Positions 10,884-22,617 of a DNA stretch of 64,000 nucleotides are shown one piece after another. The notes under the pieces are model-generated. The model saw nothing but the letters and a program-made list of their open reading frames with translations, did not search any database and was not told the origin of the DNA. This stretch comes from Quercus robur (taxonomy: Eukaryota > Streptophyta > Magnoliopsida > Fagales > Fagaceae). Numbering within the stretch: position 1 is the first letter of the stretch; the number at the start of each line of letters is the position of its first letter. The stretch spans positions 54,532,354 through 54,596,353 of the forward strand of contig NC_065536.1 of assembly GCF_932294415.1 (NCBI RefSeq), given 5' to 3'. The position numbers and the translations under genes were made by a program.

Positions 10884-11271
10884 GGGCTGAGTTGGAACAT
10901 AGTTTTTGTTCGTCCCAATTTTCCCTGATATTTTAGTACTACTAGTCCCATTGGTGATTTTGCTAGTCCCATGTAAAAATATTCAAAATTGCAGTACTTC
11001 ACTAAGGGAGTATTCTGATGGAATAAAATTCCATTGGCATTATCACCACTGAGACAATGGAATTTCACCCAACATTATTCCAGCGTGGTAGTAAAAGCAT
11101 CCTTATCGGATATTGCAAAAAAAAAAAACGAAAAAAGTAATTTTAACACACCAAAATTCTACTTTATTATTTTACTATATCATTTTACAACATCTCATTT
11201 ATCAGATATTTTATCATTCAATTCTATACATTAAAATAATATTTACTACACATTAAAATAATATATTATCT

Positions 11272-11744
11272 CCTCCCTATCATCACCATTAACAACAACA
11301 ACGGCACATCCACCACTACCGCAACAACGACCACCAACAGCAACAACACCGACCAGCCACCACCGACACAAACCCACATCCACCAACACCACCTTAAAAA
11401 ATAATAAATAAATAAAATAAAATAAAATAAAAAACACAACCAGAGAGATCGGCCTCCCTATCATCACCATCAACAACAACAATGGCACATCCACCACTAC
11501 TGCAACAACGGCCACCAACAGCAACAACACTGGCCAGCCACCACTGACACAAACCCACATCCACCAACGCCACCTCAAATTAAATTAAAAAAAAAAAAAA
11601 AAAAACACAACCAAAGAGATCAGCCTCCCTATCATCACCGTCAACAACAACAATGGCACATCCACCACTGCCGCAACAACGGCCACCAACAGCAACAACA
11701 CTAGCTAGCCACCACCGGAACAAACCCACATCCACCAACACCAC

Positions 11745-11792
<48 letters not shown>

Positions 11793-11817
11793 CACACACA
11801 CAACCAGAGAGATCGGC
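11272..11817. repeat. Three-copy tandem repeat of about 180 bp
   Basis: Copies start at 11272, 11453 and 11624, each with CCTCCCTATCATCACC. Each is rich in CAACAA and CCACCA triplets and ends in an A-rich variable spacer followed by ACAACCA-AGAGATC. The third spacer has expanded into a long A run plus (AC)n at 11779..11802. The Thr/Pro/Val-rich frames through it are low-complexity artefacts. Confidence 0.9.
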
Positions 11818-11944
11818 ACAACCACAAATTTCAAACCTATCAGCACCATCCCAAATCTCAAATCCACAGCACCATCCCAAAATCCCAAATCACGGCAAGA
11901 TGGTGTCAAGCGAGATCAGAAAGACCTAGACAGCGAGATACGGC

Positions 11945-12120
11945 GGAGTTTTGGCCCTTCTCATCTTGGACGTCGGCGATGACGATGGCTTGTGCGCCGT
12001 GAGCGGCGAACTCGCGAGCCGTGTCCTCACCCATGCCCACTTGCGCCTCCGGTGATAATGGCCACCTTGCCTCGGAGCTTAATTATTGTTTGAAGATGTG
12101 GAGTGTGTTCTTTCTCTGTT
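11945..12120 (-). pseudogene. Short-chain dehydrogenase/reductase N-terminal fragment
   Basis: On the minus strand the frame reads KLRGKVAIITGGASG, the start of a classical SDR with the TGxxxGxG NAD(P)-binding motif. One extra G then shifts the frame. Past it, FAAHGAQAIVIADVQDEKG follows, the second strand with the cofactor-selecting Asp. Only the first ~60 residues of the Rossmann fold are present; no catalytic YxxxK region exists here. Plant SDRs of this type act in hormone and specialised metabolism, but the substrate cannot be told from the fragment. It looks like captured, dead sequence. Confidence 0.78.
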
Positions 12121-12377
12121 GAGGGAGGAGCTGGAATCTAATGTGAAAAGAGAGAGAAAAAATCAATTAAAGAAGTGAGAGGAGAGGGAAAGTCGAATAA
12201 AAAACATTATTTTGGTTTTAGCATTTGTGTTCGTACTGTTGCAAATTTGCAACGGTACAGACACAAATGCCAAACATTTGCAACATTTAAAACATATGCT
12301 GTGAGGTGTGTTTTGGTGTTTAGTGTGCCAAATATTTGACATTTGACACATTTGGCACATCTACTGTGGATGCTCTA

Positions 12378-13059
12378 AGTTCTTCTTTTTATCCTCTATT
12401 TCTCCTTTATAAATGACCAAGATCTGGATAGTTTCTTGTATTAGACACCACTGTTATATTCCCTCTTGTCCCACCATTAATTTTTTTTTGGTGAAAGTCC
12501 CACCATTAATTTTGCCCCCCATCTTTTGAGATTATTGATTCCATAAATATGCCAAGCTTGCCCCACTTTTTTTGTTGGTCCTAGAGGAGATAAAAGTCTC
12601 ACTGAGGTGGGGTTTCTTTAACCTCGAAAGCGACAAGAATATAATGACTTAAAAAATTCGGGGTCTATTTACGGACACTCATATTACCAAGTTTCATGAA
12701 AAGTGATACTGATACTGGGACACCCTCTTGAAAAGGTTCTACTATGTGAACAAATATAACTGTTTGGATCGAGGGATCATGCTAATTCACTAGGAAAACT
12801 AAGTACATTTTAATTTCATATATAGTTAGGGGAGTACAAATTGAAAATTGGAATTTAAATTATGAAGATCTCTATTTCATACATTAAAAAGTACTGATTG
12901 ACCTATAAAACAATTGAAACTAATTTTTAATATTTATTAAAGCCAAAAAAAATTTAGATGATATTTACATATTAATTTATGTCAAAGTTTATACTTCAGT
13001 TCAAACAAGCTCACTTTCATTACACCAACATTGGGAAGTAAATTTTGCACTAGGACAAG
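12378..13059. other. AT-rich sequence, no feature recognised
   Basis: No coding region; no CACTA 5' terminus (CACTACAA) could be found here. Confidence 0.5.
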
Positions 13060-13065
13060 GAAGAA

Positions 13066-15479
13066 ATGATTTTCCTGCATATGGTGATATCTCAGGTTAG
13101 AGTACCAAAGGTGCTCTTATATGTTCCCCTTGTAACTATGATAGTCAGTCTCGTTGGTTGAAATATGGAAAGAAATTTAGTTACATTGGACATAGGCGTT
13201 TCTTGGATAGTAATCATAAATTCTGTAAGAAAAAACAATCATTTGATGGGCATGTTGATATAGGATCAGCTTCTATTACGGTATCCAGAGGGCAAATCAT
13301 GTTACAAACGGATATTGTAGTCGATCATGTGTTTTGGAAGAAAACAGTTAATTTGCCCAATAAAAGAAAAGGAGGGGAGGAAGCCTTAACTGTGAGGAAG
13401 AGAAGTATATTTTTCACCTTAACGTATTGGGAGGATCATGTGTTGCGTCACAATCTTGACGTAGTGCATATTGAAAAGAATGTAGTCGATAATATAATCG
13501 GCACATTGTTGAACTTGGATGACAAGACAAAGCATAACTTGAAAGCACGTCAAGACTTAAAGGATATGGGTATAAGAAGTGAACTTCACTTGGAAAAGGT
13601 TGAGAATGATAAGACATGTATGCCACATGCCTGCTACCATATGAATGCCAGTGAAAATGATGGTTTTTTGCAAGTTTTGAAGGATGTAAGAGTGCCAGAT
13701 GGATATTCTTCAAACATCTCACGTTGCGTTAAACTCAAAGAATGCAAGATTAGTGGGATGAAGAGTCATGATAATCACATCTTAATGCAGCAACTTTTTC
13801 CAATAGCAATACGCGGATAATTGCCCCCCGAAGTGAGTAGGCCTTTAATTGGCTAATCTTGTTTCTTTAGGGAGATATGTTCCAAAGTACTAAATATGGA
13901 TGAACTTGAGGCTCTTGAGAAGAGAATTGCAGTGACATTGTGTGAGTTGGAAATGATATTCCCTCCCTCTTTCTTTACAGTGATGGTACATTTAGTCATG
14001 CATTTGGCTAACGAAGCCAAAGTTGCTGACCCAGTTCATTATCGTTAGATGTATCCCATAGAGAGGTAACACGTATAGTAACTTTGTCTATCTAATTAAT
14101 TGTTTTTCACACCAATTTCCCGTTGTTGATCTTGGGTTTTCCAATAGGTATTTGTCAAGACATAAGTCTTACGTGCATAATAAAACTTATTCAGAAGGCT
14201 CTATTGCAGAAGAGTATATAGCAAAGGAATGCTTAGCATTTTGCTCACGCTATTTTAAATCTGTTGAAACTGCATTCAATCGGCTTGTAAGGAATGTTGA
14301 GGAATTCATGGGTGCGGTGGTGAGCATTATACTAGATTCAAATTCATGGATCCAAGTACATCGTTATTTGCTATTCAATTGTGTAGAAATCATCCCATTT
14401 CGCGAGTAAGTAATGTGTCATTACATATCCTTTCATGGCATTCAAGTACAATATTCTAACTTAACACTAACATGTTTGTTTACATAGTGTACACATAGCG
14501 GAGATCAAGGCTGATTTCCCTTTTCATGTAACCGATGATGTTATTCAAAAGCAGCACATGGAGAAATTCTGCGGCTGGTTTAGGAACTATGTAAGTAAAG
14601 CATATATATAAAACTTGGTTGTTTATAATAGGTGATATCAATGTCTATATATAAAACTTGGTTGTAACACTTAGATAGCATACTTATAATAAACATCATT
14701 GTCTATATTAGGTGATGTCAATGGATGCATCTGAAAAAAAGAAACTCTCTGATAAAGTCATATGGCATGCTCGATATCCAGATAATGAAGCAAAACAGTT
14801 CAAGCGTTATGTTATAAATGGTGTGAAGTTTCGCACCAAAAACTCTAAGGCAACTAGGAAAATTCAAAATAGTGGAATTTGTGTTGTTACTGAAGGTGGT
14901 GTTACTTATTATAGTGTACTAATCAATATTATTGAGTTGAACTACTCTGATAAGTATTAATATGTACTATTCAAATGTCAATGGGTTGACGTTATTAGTG
15001 GGAGAGGATGCAAACAAAATGAGTTTGGATTTCCCCTTGTCAATTTTTCACGATTGATACACATGGGTGGTCGATTGATTAATGAGCCTTGTGTATTAGC
15101 ATCTCAAGCTTCACAAGTGTTTTATGTGGAAGATGTGAGACATAAAGATTGGGCGGTGGTGGTCAGAACAAAACCTAGGGAGGTGTTTGACATTGGTATT
15201 AATACTTCACATGATGATGATGATGACGATGATGAAGTGGGTACCTATCATGAGAATGTCCCTTACAATATAACTACTGTTGATGCATGTGATGATGCAA
15301 ATGACAACCATGCTTGGGCTCGAGTTAATGAAGAAGGAACCATTTATGATACATCGTTGATCAGTGTGGATGAATTGCTTGAACAAGACTTTATTGATGA
15401 TAAAGAGCTTAGCAATGATGTTTATGAGTCTAATGATGATGAGTCCAATGATGACGAGTCTAGTGATAATGAGTCTTAG
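13066..15479 (+). pseudogene. CACTA TNP2-like transposase (multi-exon, broken)
   Basis: Homology starts at DFPAYGDISG (stop at the expected Trp), then YIGHRRFL, RSIFFTLTYWEDH and LRHNLDVVHIEKNV, which are hallmark TNP2 motifs. KARQDLKDMGIR, DGYSSNISRCV and SHDNHILMQQLFPIAIRG follow, then a stop (13817). A later exon (about 13870..14065) carries ALEKRIAVTLCELEMIFPP and MVHLVMHLANEAK with a stop at MYPIER; then SEGSIAEEYIAKECL from 14152. The C-terminal domain includes INGVKFRTKN (14712 onward) and a Asp/Glu-rich tail ending at 15479. Exons are bounded by plausible AG/GT sites. At least three stops make it non-autonomous now. Confidence 0.87.
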
Positions 15480-16490
15480 AGTTTCAAAACCTCTCCCTGG
15501 TTAGTTTCTTCTCCTTGAAATTGTTTGAAATTATCTCCCATCTAATTGCTGAACTGGCTGAATTGTATGTTTACTTTGCAACTCATTCTTGCAATCTTTG
15601 CATCTATGGAACCATGAATTTTGGATAGATGGTAATAGGAAAATATAGATGGTAATTGGGTCATTTTCATAGTTAGTCTATAGTACGAGGTTACTACCTA
15701 AAGCTATGATAGGGTGTTGAATTGAAGACTAAATATTTGCCATCTATATATGGTATTTGCTCATTTTTACTATTTTATTGTAGATTTTACAAAAAGAAAT
15801 CAGCTTTGTTATCCGTTTTCTTACAAATTATGGTATGGGTTTTGTGTTATAATTTTCCAAGCCTTTTTGGTTGACCAATTTTGATTTCTTGTTGGAAAAA
15901 AAGAAGTGTAAATTGATCATAATTTTTTTTTATCAAATTGATTTCTTTGGGTTCCTCGTATCATGTGATTTCTATGAATTTATTTTGTTGTTATGAGCTA
16001 TTATATCTGAAAGGCATGCTTGCTGCTTCCTCTCTTTTTAGTTTTTCTTATGCTCTGTTTTTGGCCTTTTCTAGCATAGTTTTTTGTTGCATACTATTGT
16101 GCAAAATCTAAGTGACTGGTGTCATTTAATTAAATTTTTGGAAGAACTCTATCTTTGATATATGGCTCTACATTTCAAAGGATCATCTTTCTTAAGTATG
16201 AGGAAGGGTATGGACACCGAGGTGAAAGATCATCATTTTTAGCAGAAATAGAAGTTACAGCGTCCCAAGTAGGGGACACAACACACAAGTACATGCACAG
16301 TATTCTCTATCAAGGTTTTATATGTTTGAAAACTATGTTAGGTTATGCATTGATGTTAGGATTGACAGTTCATGATCTTGCTATTTTTGTCAACTTAATT
16401 TATCGGTGAACTGAATCATACTGATTATTGAACCATTTCTTATGTTAACATCTGACTTATATGTGTTGGGTTTAGGTATCTGCAATAGTA
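15480..16490 (+). other. CACTA interior, no gene recognised
   Basis: AT-rich. The place where a second CACTA gene would lie shows no recognisable homology; an 84-codon open stretch at 16155..16409 matches nothing I know. Confidence 0.4.
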
Positions 16491-16496
16491 GCATGT

Positions 16497-17150
16497 TTGT
16501 TGGGACTTGAATGAGCAGGAAAAATCAGGATATTTGCAGGAGATGTGGTTCCCCGAAAAAAGCCTGATCCGATAAACTTTTCATCCTCTTAGTATTAATA
16601 TAGTAAGGTTGTGTCTGGCCACCATCTAAATTTATTATCATTTGGTTTTACTTTCTCTACATTTAAAGTTGTAACTCCATCTATTATTGCGAAGTAATCA
16701 CAAAGTGAGAATGGAAATTCTGTATGGCCTAAATTTGTATATCGTTCATGTCCTTAAATGCAACAACATGATCAATATTTACAGTTCCAGAAACATAAGA
16801 CACTTCCTCTACTTTCCATGTATACAAGATGCTCATGTGTGATTGTATCAACTTGTGATCGTCTAATCATTTTGAGTTCATTTAGTGTGTGTGGTTAATG
16901 GGTGTCTTTGTTAGGCACTAAACTGTATCTATTCTTTCTGGTAGGCCATCTACATATTAGCAGCCAGCACTCTAGGAGTTAATCCTTCAAGGTATTTCAT
17001 CCCAAGGGCCTAAGTTATATCTAATTCTAAGATGCTTGCATTTGTTTGGAACTCATATAATGGTTATTTTCTACAGTTGTGTTGTGGTGGAGGACAGCGC
17101 CATTGGCCTTGCAGAGGCCAAAGCTACTGGAATTGAGCAACTTTTTTATT
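16497..17150 (+). pseudogene. HAD-like (CbbY-type) phosphatase gene fragment captured in CACTA
   Basis: Three exon-like pieces keep order, strand and splice signals. The first (16477..~16571, after TTTAG) reads AIVACLLGLE, a stop, then KIRIFAGDVVPRKKPDP. The second (~16944..16991, between TAG and GTATTT) reads AIYILAASTLGVNPS. The third (from ~17083, after CTACAG) reads CVVVEDSAIGLAEAKATG. The K-KPDP and VVEDSAIGL-A---A-G sequences are HAD motifs III and IV as found in plant CbbY-like plastid phosphatases. The stop and missing N- and C-terminal parts show that it is a captured genomic fragment, with introns retained. Confidence 0.78.
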
Positions 17151-17464
17151 GTATCTTGTGTCTTATAACTGGAACTTCTCAAGATTAAACTATTTGGGCA
17201 ACTATTCAATTAAACAAAACGTACATATTGTATATTAAACTATTTGAGCAACTATTCAATTAACTAGACAATGTTATATGTAAATTGATAATATATTTTG
17301 ATGTTAATATTACGTTAGTTTGGAGACATTTGTGGTGTTGTTAATTAGTTACATTTGTGATATTGTGTTAATTAGTTACAGGTTCTTTGTAATAAGTTTG
17401 TAAAAAAAAAAAAAAAAAAAAATAGTGGTTTTAATATAGGCTGGAAAAAAAAAAAAAAAAAAAA

Positions 17465-17780
17465 AAAAAAACCTCTATAGCAGCGGTCAAAAAGCGCTGC
17501 TAAAGGCGCATATTATGATTTAAATGATTCCCTATAGCGGCATTTTTCCCGCCACTAAAACATTTACACATATAGCGGTGTTTCTACCCGCCGCTAAAAG
17601 TTCAATAAGCTCGTTTTAATTCGTTCCCCATAGTGGCGCTTAATGCTAGCCGCTACAGCTTGCCACAATAGCGGCGGACATAACCCACCGCTAAAAGTCA
17701 ATAGACACGAATTCTGACAGCATATGGTGGCGGTTTTCTACCCACTGCAAAAAACCAAAAACGCCACTAAAAGGTGTTTT
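17465..17780. repeat. CACTA subterminal array of short palindromes
   Basis: Six successive units of roughly 30 to 45 bases pair a TAGCGGyG-like half with a CrCCGCTA-like half (for example TATAGCGGTGTTT ... CCGCCGCTA at 17571..17597). Subterminal inverted motifs of this type are where CACTA accessory transposase binds; that role is inferred here. Confidence 0.7.
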
Positions 17781-17826
17781 TTAGGATTTTGCAACGGTTT
17801 TGGCCCATCGCAATAGGCCAGTTTTT

Positions 17827-17836
17827 TTTTGTAGTG
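17827..17836 (+). other. CACTA 3' terminal inverted repeat
   Basis: TTTTGTAGTG, complement of the canonical CACTACAAAA end. The 3-bp target duplication cannot be checked because the 5' end is missing. Confidence 0.75.
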
Positions 17837-18106
17837 TTTGTTTTTATATCCTCTTGGGCCGATAAATAATAAGCATTGGCATAAGTGATTGCCAAATATA
17901 ATATATATTATTTATTTTGTTATCTTAAAAGATTATTAAACTATTTGATTAATTAATAATAAAGTGAAGCTCTTTAGAGAATACAAGTGGCGTCATTTTG
18001 TGGGTTCCAGTTAGTGCAACTCATAAAGTCTCTGATAGTTGAATAAGAAATTTGGAGTTCAATCCTCTCCCACACCAAAAATTGATCGGTGTCTTAGTTT
18101 GATGAT

Positions 18107-19287
18107 TGTCGGGGACATTTTGCAACAAGGGCTGAAAATGTGAGAACGGCCCAAATCTCCCATTGGGTTCTTTAGAGGTGTTTATTATGGAGAATCAAGT
18201 CCAAAATTCCAAATATATAATGAAAAAAAGGCTAATGGTGCTTTGATAAGAGAGAATCAAAATGCTAATAACAAAAGTGAAGAAAAAACATAAAAACATA
18301 ACAGGTCTGAAACTTTGACCCACAATCACCGAGAAGAGGAAATTGAAAAAGGTTGTGAGGAAGAGAGGGAAGGTTCCCTTGTACCCATATTTCCACCCCT
18401 AAGGTTGTGAGAATGTTTCCTAGCTTAGTGGGTTTTTACTCTCAAATTTCAGCTCTATGGGGAAAACGTGGTTCAACAGGTCTGAAACTTTGACCCACAG
18501 TCACCGAGAAGAAGAAATTGAGGGAGGTTGTGAGGAAGAGAGGAAAGGTTCCCCTGTACCCATATTTCCACCCCCAAGCTTCAGAATTGTGAGATTGTTA
18601 ACTGGCTGCATAGGCTTTTGCTCTAAAATTTCAAGTATGTGGGTAGAACGCCGTTAGTTGATTTTGAATCTGATTGAGGCATATTGTATTGAACTTAGGG
18701 TGCTCTAAGTGATTTTTTTGGTCAATAGAAGAGGCTTTGAACCCTAAGGTATAAATCAAAGAAGTTACGGTCAGATTTTATTTAATTGGGTAAGAGGGAT
18801 GCCTTGCTTTTTGCATAATTTGGGAAATAAAGTAGCCTAAATTCATGGGCTGATGTTTCCTAGACATGACAGGTCCTTGGAGATTGCATTTGGTTGTTGC
18901 AGCAGACAAGGCCAGCCACTTAGGGTCAACTATGTGTTTTAGGCAAAAAATGGTATAGCGGAAAAGTTGGGCCACAGTCACCCAGAGCATAAAAGCTGTT
19001 TTGGGATGGAAATTTCGGGTACAAGATCTTCTCCATGAGTCTGAGGTGCTACCAGTATCCCTTGCCCACTTGGTAGCAAGCATGGGCTGGGCTCATGCAA
19101 AAAGTCCAAAAGGAACCAACCCATACCCTCCAAATCAGACTTCCTTAATTTCTCCCATAAGTCACATGGGTTTGGGCCATGCTTAAAATAATATAATATA
19201 ATATAATACATGAATTGAGCCCACAATGAAGTCGGGCTTGGCTGAATCAGGTTTGTTAAAAATGTGTCTCGAAAATGGATATCAACA
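18107..19287. mobile_element. Solo LTR inside the SINE
   Basis: 1181 bp starting TGTCGGGGAC and ending ATCAACA, flanked by ATGAT and ATAAT (4 of 5 identical). No coding sequence. It contains a ~176-bp tandem duplication. The orientation is not certain because no internal region remains. Confidence 0.65.
18299..18652. repeat. 176-bp tandem duplication within the solo LTR
   Basis: AACAGGTCTGAAACTTTGAC opens each copy, at 18299 and 18475. Both copies continue through CCCACA-TCACCGAGAAG, TGAGGAAGAGAG and CCCATATTTCCACCCC, with scattered substitutions. Confidence 0.85.
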
Positions 19288-19545
19288 ATAATAAAGAGCT
19301 ATTTTCAGGAGTAGATGCCATAGATTGTGAAACTCTCTAAAAAAAAATGGCACCATTTTATTGTTCATAAAGTCCATTATCAATTAGTGTAAAGCCAAAG
19401 GAGATTGCAGATCTATTCGAATGAGGCCATGTGAAAATCACATGGGCAATTATATGTGAGCGGTTATTAATAGCGTACAAATATAGTAGAACTTGTGACA
19501 CGTTTATGTGATAACTGAAATTATGCGTTACCACTAATGGTCTAG

Positions 19546-19552
19546 TATAAAA
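19546..19552 (+). promoter_or_regulatory. Possible TATA box in unit A
   Basis: TATAAAA within GTATAAAAGGGAT, about 15 bases before TTATTCAAGACATGCA. The same arrangement occurs at 21373 in unit B. No gene follows, so it may be the relic promoter of a lost gene. Confidence 0.35.
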
Positions 19553-21372
19553 GGGATCAGCTTTCTTATTCAAGACATGCAGACATCATTTGTTAAATTA
19601 GACTTATCCCTGATCAAACGAATGTTTATTTTCCTACTTGTAAATGTGTCATCGCCTTGCATCATTGCATGAACTCTATCTAGGAGAAGGCTCTTGTAAC
19701 TTAATCAATAGGCTTGTTAATTCAAGCTTTGTATTTTGTAATTAATCGTGATTTTGTATCTGTGATCTCAATATTATCACCTTTTGGTGCGAAGTCTTGT
19801 TTTGCTTAAGATCACTTAGTGCGAGCAACCGGGAAAACTAATTTATACTCCAAACAAGTCTGTTTTTATAAACTGCTTCATCAGGAAAATTTTGTGCTAG
19901 ACAATGCTGTTATATCTCCCTCTTGGCCCACAATTAATTTTGTGCTTGTTCAATAGTTGTTTGATATTGTAATATACTATATATAATGAATCAATATGTG
20001 GTATTTATATGTGAGCAGAAAGATATTGTGGACCAGAAGAATCTAAAGAAATTGATCTTGATTTTATTAATTAATGATATGACTTTGTATAGAAGTTTCT
20101 TTAGTCCCATCTTTCACTCTCTCTCTCTCTCTCTCTCTCTTCCTTCCTTTATTTCTATTGGACAAAAAAAAAAAAACAAGGGACGACGCAGCCACATAAA
20201 TGATTGGGGGTTTCTGTTATTCCATATATAATTATCAAAAACTTTAAAGATTTGGCTTATAGAAAAAAATTATTTCACTTAGTCCATTGGTGCTCTTTAA
20301 AAAAATTAATTTGTCAATTGGTCTATTAATTATAAAAATAAGGTATAGAGATAAGATAGTTTTTGTTTTCTAAATTTCTTTTTTATTATAAAATTTACAC
20401 TTGCATTTATTAAAGGTTTGGATCATTCATATCTTTGAAGACTTTCATGATTCTATTGAATTCTTTTATTCACTTTGGTAGACAATGTTGTAATTTTTAT
20501 TAAAATGAAAATTTTAATAATTCCCTATAAAGATGGTAAAAGATGAAGTTTTTTCTATGAAATATTCTCATTAAGCACAAAATTTATAGGAGATTTAAGT
20601 TTTTTTTTTTTTTGGTTTTTGTTATCTTTGTACATGTCTAATATATCAAACTAGACAACTTTTTTCATTGAAGTTCATAAAATGATAAGCTCAAAGTTGA
20701 TAATTTTATATATAATATTTATGATATGACTTATTCTAGTACTTAATTATTAAAGTTTATATATAATATGTGTGAGTGTGTGTGTTTGTGTGTGAGTTAG
20801 TCTTGACTATATACACGGCAAGTGGATTGCTGTAATAGAAAATGATGTACTTATTAGCTGAACTCAACCCAAAGTTTTCTTCTTTTCTTCTCTTTTTTAT
20901 TTTATTTTTTTTATTTTTTTTTTTGACCAATTTGAAATCATACACATGATGTATGAGACTCAAACTCTGAGTCATGGTTATTCATTATTTGCAAGGAGAT
21001 CATCTTTCTGGCATAGTAGCATGGTATTGGTAGTAAGGCCTTTGCCTTATATCCACTTGGGTAGATAAATAATAAGTATTAGAATACGTGATTGCCAAAT
21101 CTAATATACATTAATAAATTTATATTATTTACCTTTAATGATTATTAAATTGAATGATTAATTACTAATAAAGTGAAGCCTTTATGAGAATATCAGTACG
21201 TGGTGACATTTTATTGATCGTTAAGTCCATTATCAGTTAGTGTAAAACTAAAGGGTGTAGATCTATTCAAATGAGGGCACGTGAGAATCACATGGGCAAT
21301 TATATGCGAGTGGTTATTAATAGACAGCAAATATAAAAGAACTTGTGACGTGTATGTGATAACTACGTCAAG

Positions 21373-21379
21373 TATAAAA
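21373..21379 (+). promoter_or_regulatory. Possible TATA box in unit B
   Basis: TATAAAA in AGTATAAAAGGGATTAG, matching the one at 19546. Confidence 0.35.
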
Positions 21380-22617
21380 GGGATTAGTTTTTCTATTCAA
21401 GACACGCACAAACGGACAGTTAGCTTCATGCTTTTAAATGTGTCATCTCCTTGCATAAACTTTATCTCGCATTGCATGAATTTTATCTAGGAGTAGGCTC
21501 TTTGTATCCATGTTCTCAACATTATTATTTCTCAAAGAAAAAAAAAAAGTTCTCAACATTATCAATAAGAATATCTATTTTGTTCCTTATTTTTTGGTTG
21601 ATGGGTGCGTTTAAGTCCTATTAAATTAGGCAGTGATTGAGTCCAGCCCTTTTTGATGCGAAGTCTAGTTTTGCTTAAGACAACTTATTGCGAGCAACTG
21701 TGAAAACTAGTTTGTACTCCAAACACCTCTATTTTATAAACTGCTTCATCAAGAAAGTTTTGTGCTAGACAATATTGTTATGTCCCTCCTCTTGGCTCAC
21801 CCTTAATTCTTTTCTCCAATCTTTTGGCCTTCCTTAAACTTGGCTACTTTGGTTCTTCTAGGTGCCACATAATTACTCCGATACCTTTTCTTTCTTTTTC
21901 TTTTTTTACTCTTTTTGTGGATAATTTGATAATTGAGAGATAGAAGATTTGAATTTAGATAAATATCTCATTTAGAAATACTAAAAAGTGTTAACCAATT
22001 GAGTTATAAAACTCTAACGCCATGACTCCAGTGCTGCCCCTAACAAAATTTTGCTTGTTCAATAATTGTTTGACATGGTAATATTATATATATATATGAT
22101 AAATCATTATATGGTATCGTGGTATCTACTTGAAATAATATCTCTCAGCCAAAAATGGACAAAATTTAGTTATAAAATTAGTTGTAACTAAAGATTACAA
22201 CATTACTCAATATTTTTTTATTGGAGGTGAATTTTGAGAAATCCACTATTGGATTACAACTTCTTCTTATATCCTCCATACTTGCAAAGTTTCTAGAAAA
22301 TTAAATATCGATCAATAGTTATGTCATCAATAAATTGTTTAAATTGTAAGTTTTTGTAATTTAAAATTATGTATAAAATATAAGCTTATAGATCGTATCG
22401 TAATTAATATCCAATTGACACAAATTTTGACATATGTATTAAGAGTGTAAAGAATATACAATTCAACGGTTAGATTTTCAAAATATGTAGTAATGTTTAT
22501 TTTATTGAGTAAGGTTGTACCTTTAAACTACAACTAATTTTGTAACTAAATTTTATCTAATAATAAATAAATATGAAACATTTCAAACTATTATTATATA
22601 TATATTTTTTTATTATT

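Larger units (their letters stand above)
11093..12377. mobile_element. Non-autonomous DNA element carrying a gene fragment (probable)
   Basis: The left end (AAGCATCCTTATCGGAT) and the complement of the right end (GAGCATCCACAGTAGAT) are imperfect inverted repeats. The body holds a three-copy minisatellite and a fragment of a short-chain dehydrogenase gene, far more GC-rich than the surroundings. This resembles a Pack-type element, but no clear target duplication was seen, so ends are approximate. Confidence 0.45.
13060..17836 (+). mobile_element. CACTA (En/Spm-type) DNA transposon, 5'-truncated
   Basis: A TNP2-type transposase gene (from about 13066) is followed by further sequence with a captured gene fragment, a palindrome-rich subterminal region, and the terminal ...TTTTGTAGTG at 17836, complement of the CACTACAAAA terminus. 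The 5' terminus was not found, so the start is the first recognisable transposase homology. It is possible that 17465..17836 belongs to a separate small CACTA element. Confidence 0.72.
17999..19348 (+). mobile_element. tRNA-type SINE, split by a solo LTR
   Basis: The two halves are 17999..18106 and 19288..19348. The left half has a box B-like motif (GAGTTCAATCC at 18056..18066) and ends GTTTGATGAT; the right half continues AATAAAGAGC and closes with an A run at 19339..19347. Flanks GGCGTCATTTT (left) and GGCACCATTTT (right) look like a diverged ~11-bp target duplication. Unit B at about 21205 has a single GGTGACATTTTATTG, the empty site. Confidence 0.75.
17845..20990. repeat. Tandem intergenic unit A
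   Basis: Blocks of this unit recur in the same order in 21050..24506: 17850..18000 with 21045..21200; 19349..19560 with 21210..21400; 19790..19990 with 21655..22120; 20175..20470 with 23740..24480. Unit A is interrupted by a SINE that itself holds a solo LTR. It contains a (CT)n run at 20109..20140 and (TG)n near 20770..20790. No gene is intact in it. Confidence 0.72.

Noticed and set aside
11246..11982. Val/Gly- and Thr/Pro-rich frames on both strands
   Set aside because: They are translations of the minisatellite and its homopolymers, not genes.
17465..17780. CRISPR-like array
   Set aside because: Repeats are short degenerate palindromes in a CACTA terminus of a plant genome, not identical repeats with unique spacers.
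18050..18075. tRNA gene
   Set aside because: Only a box B-like motif is present; no cloverleaf, and the context is a SINE.
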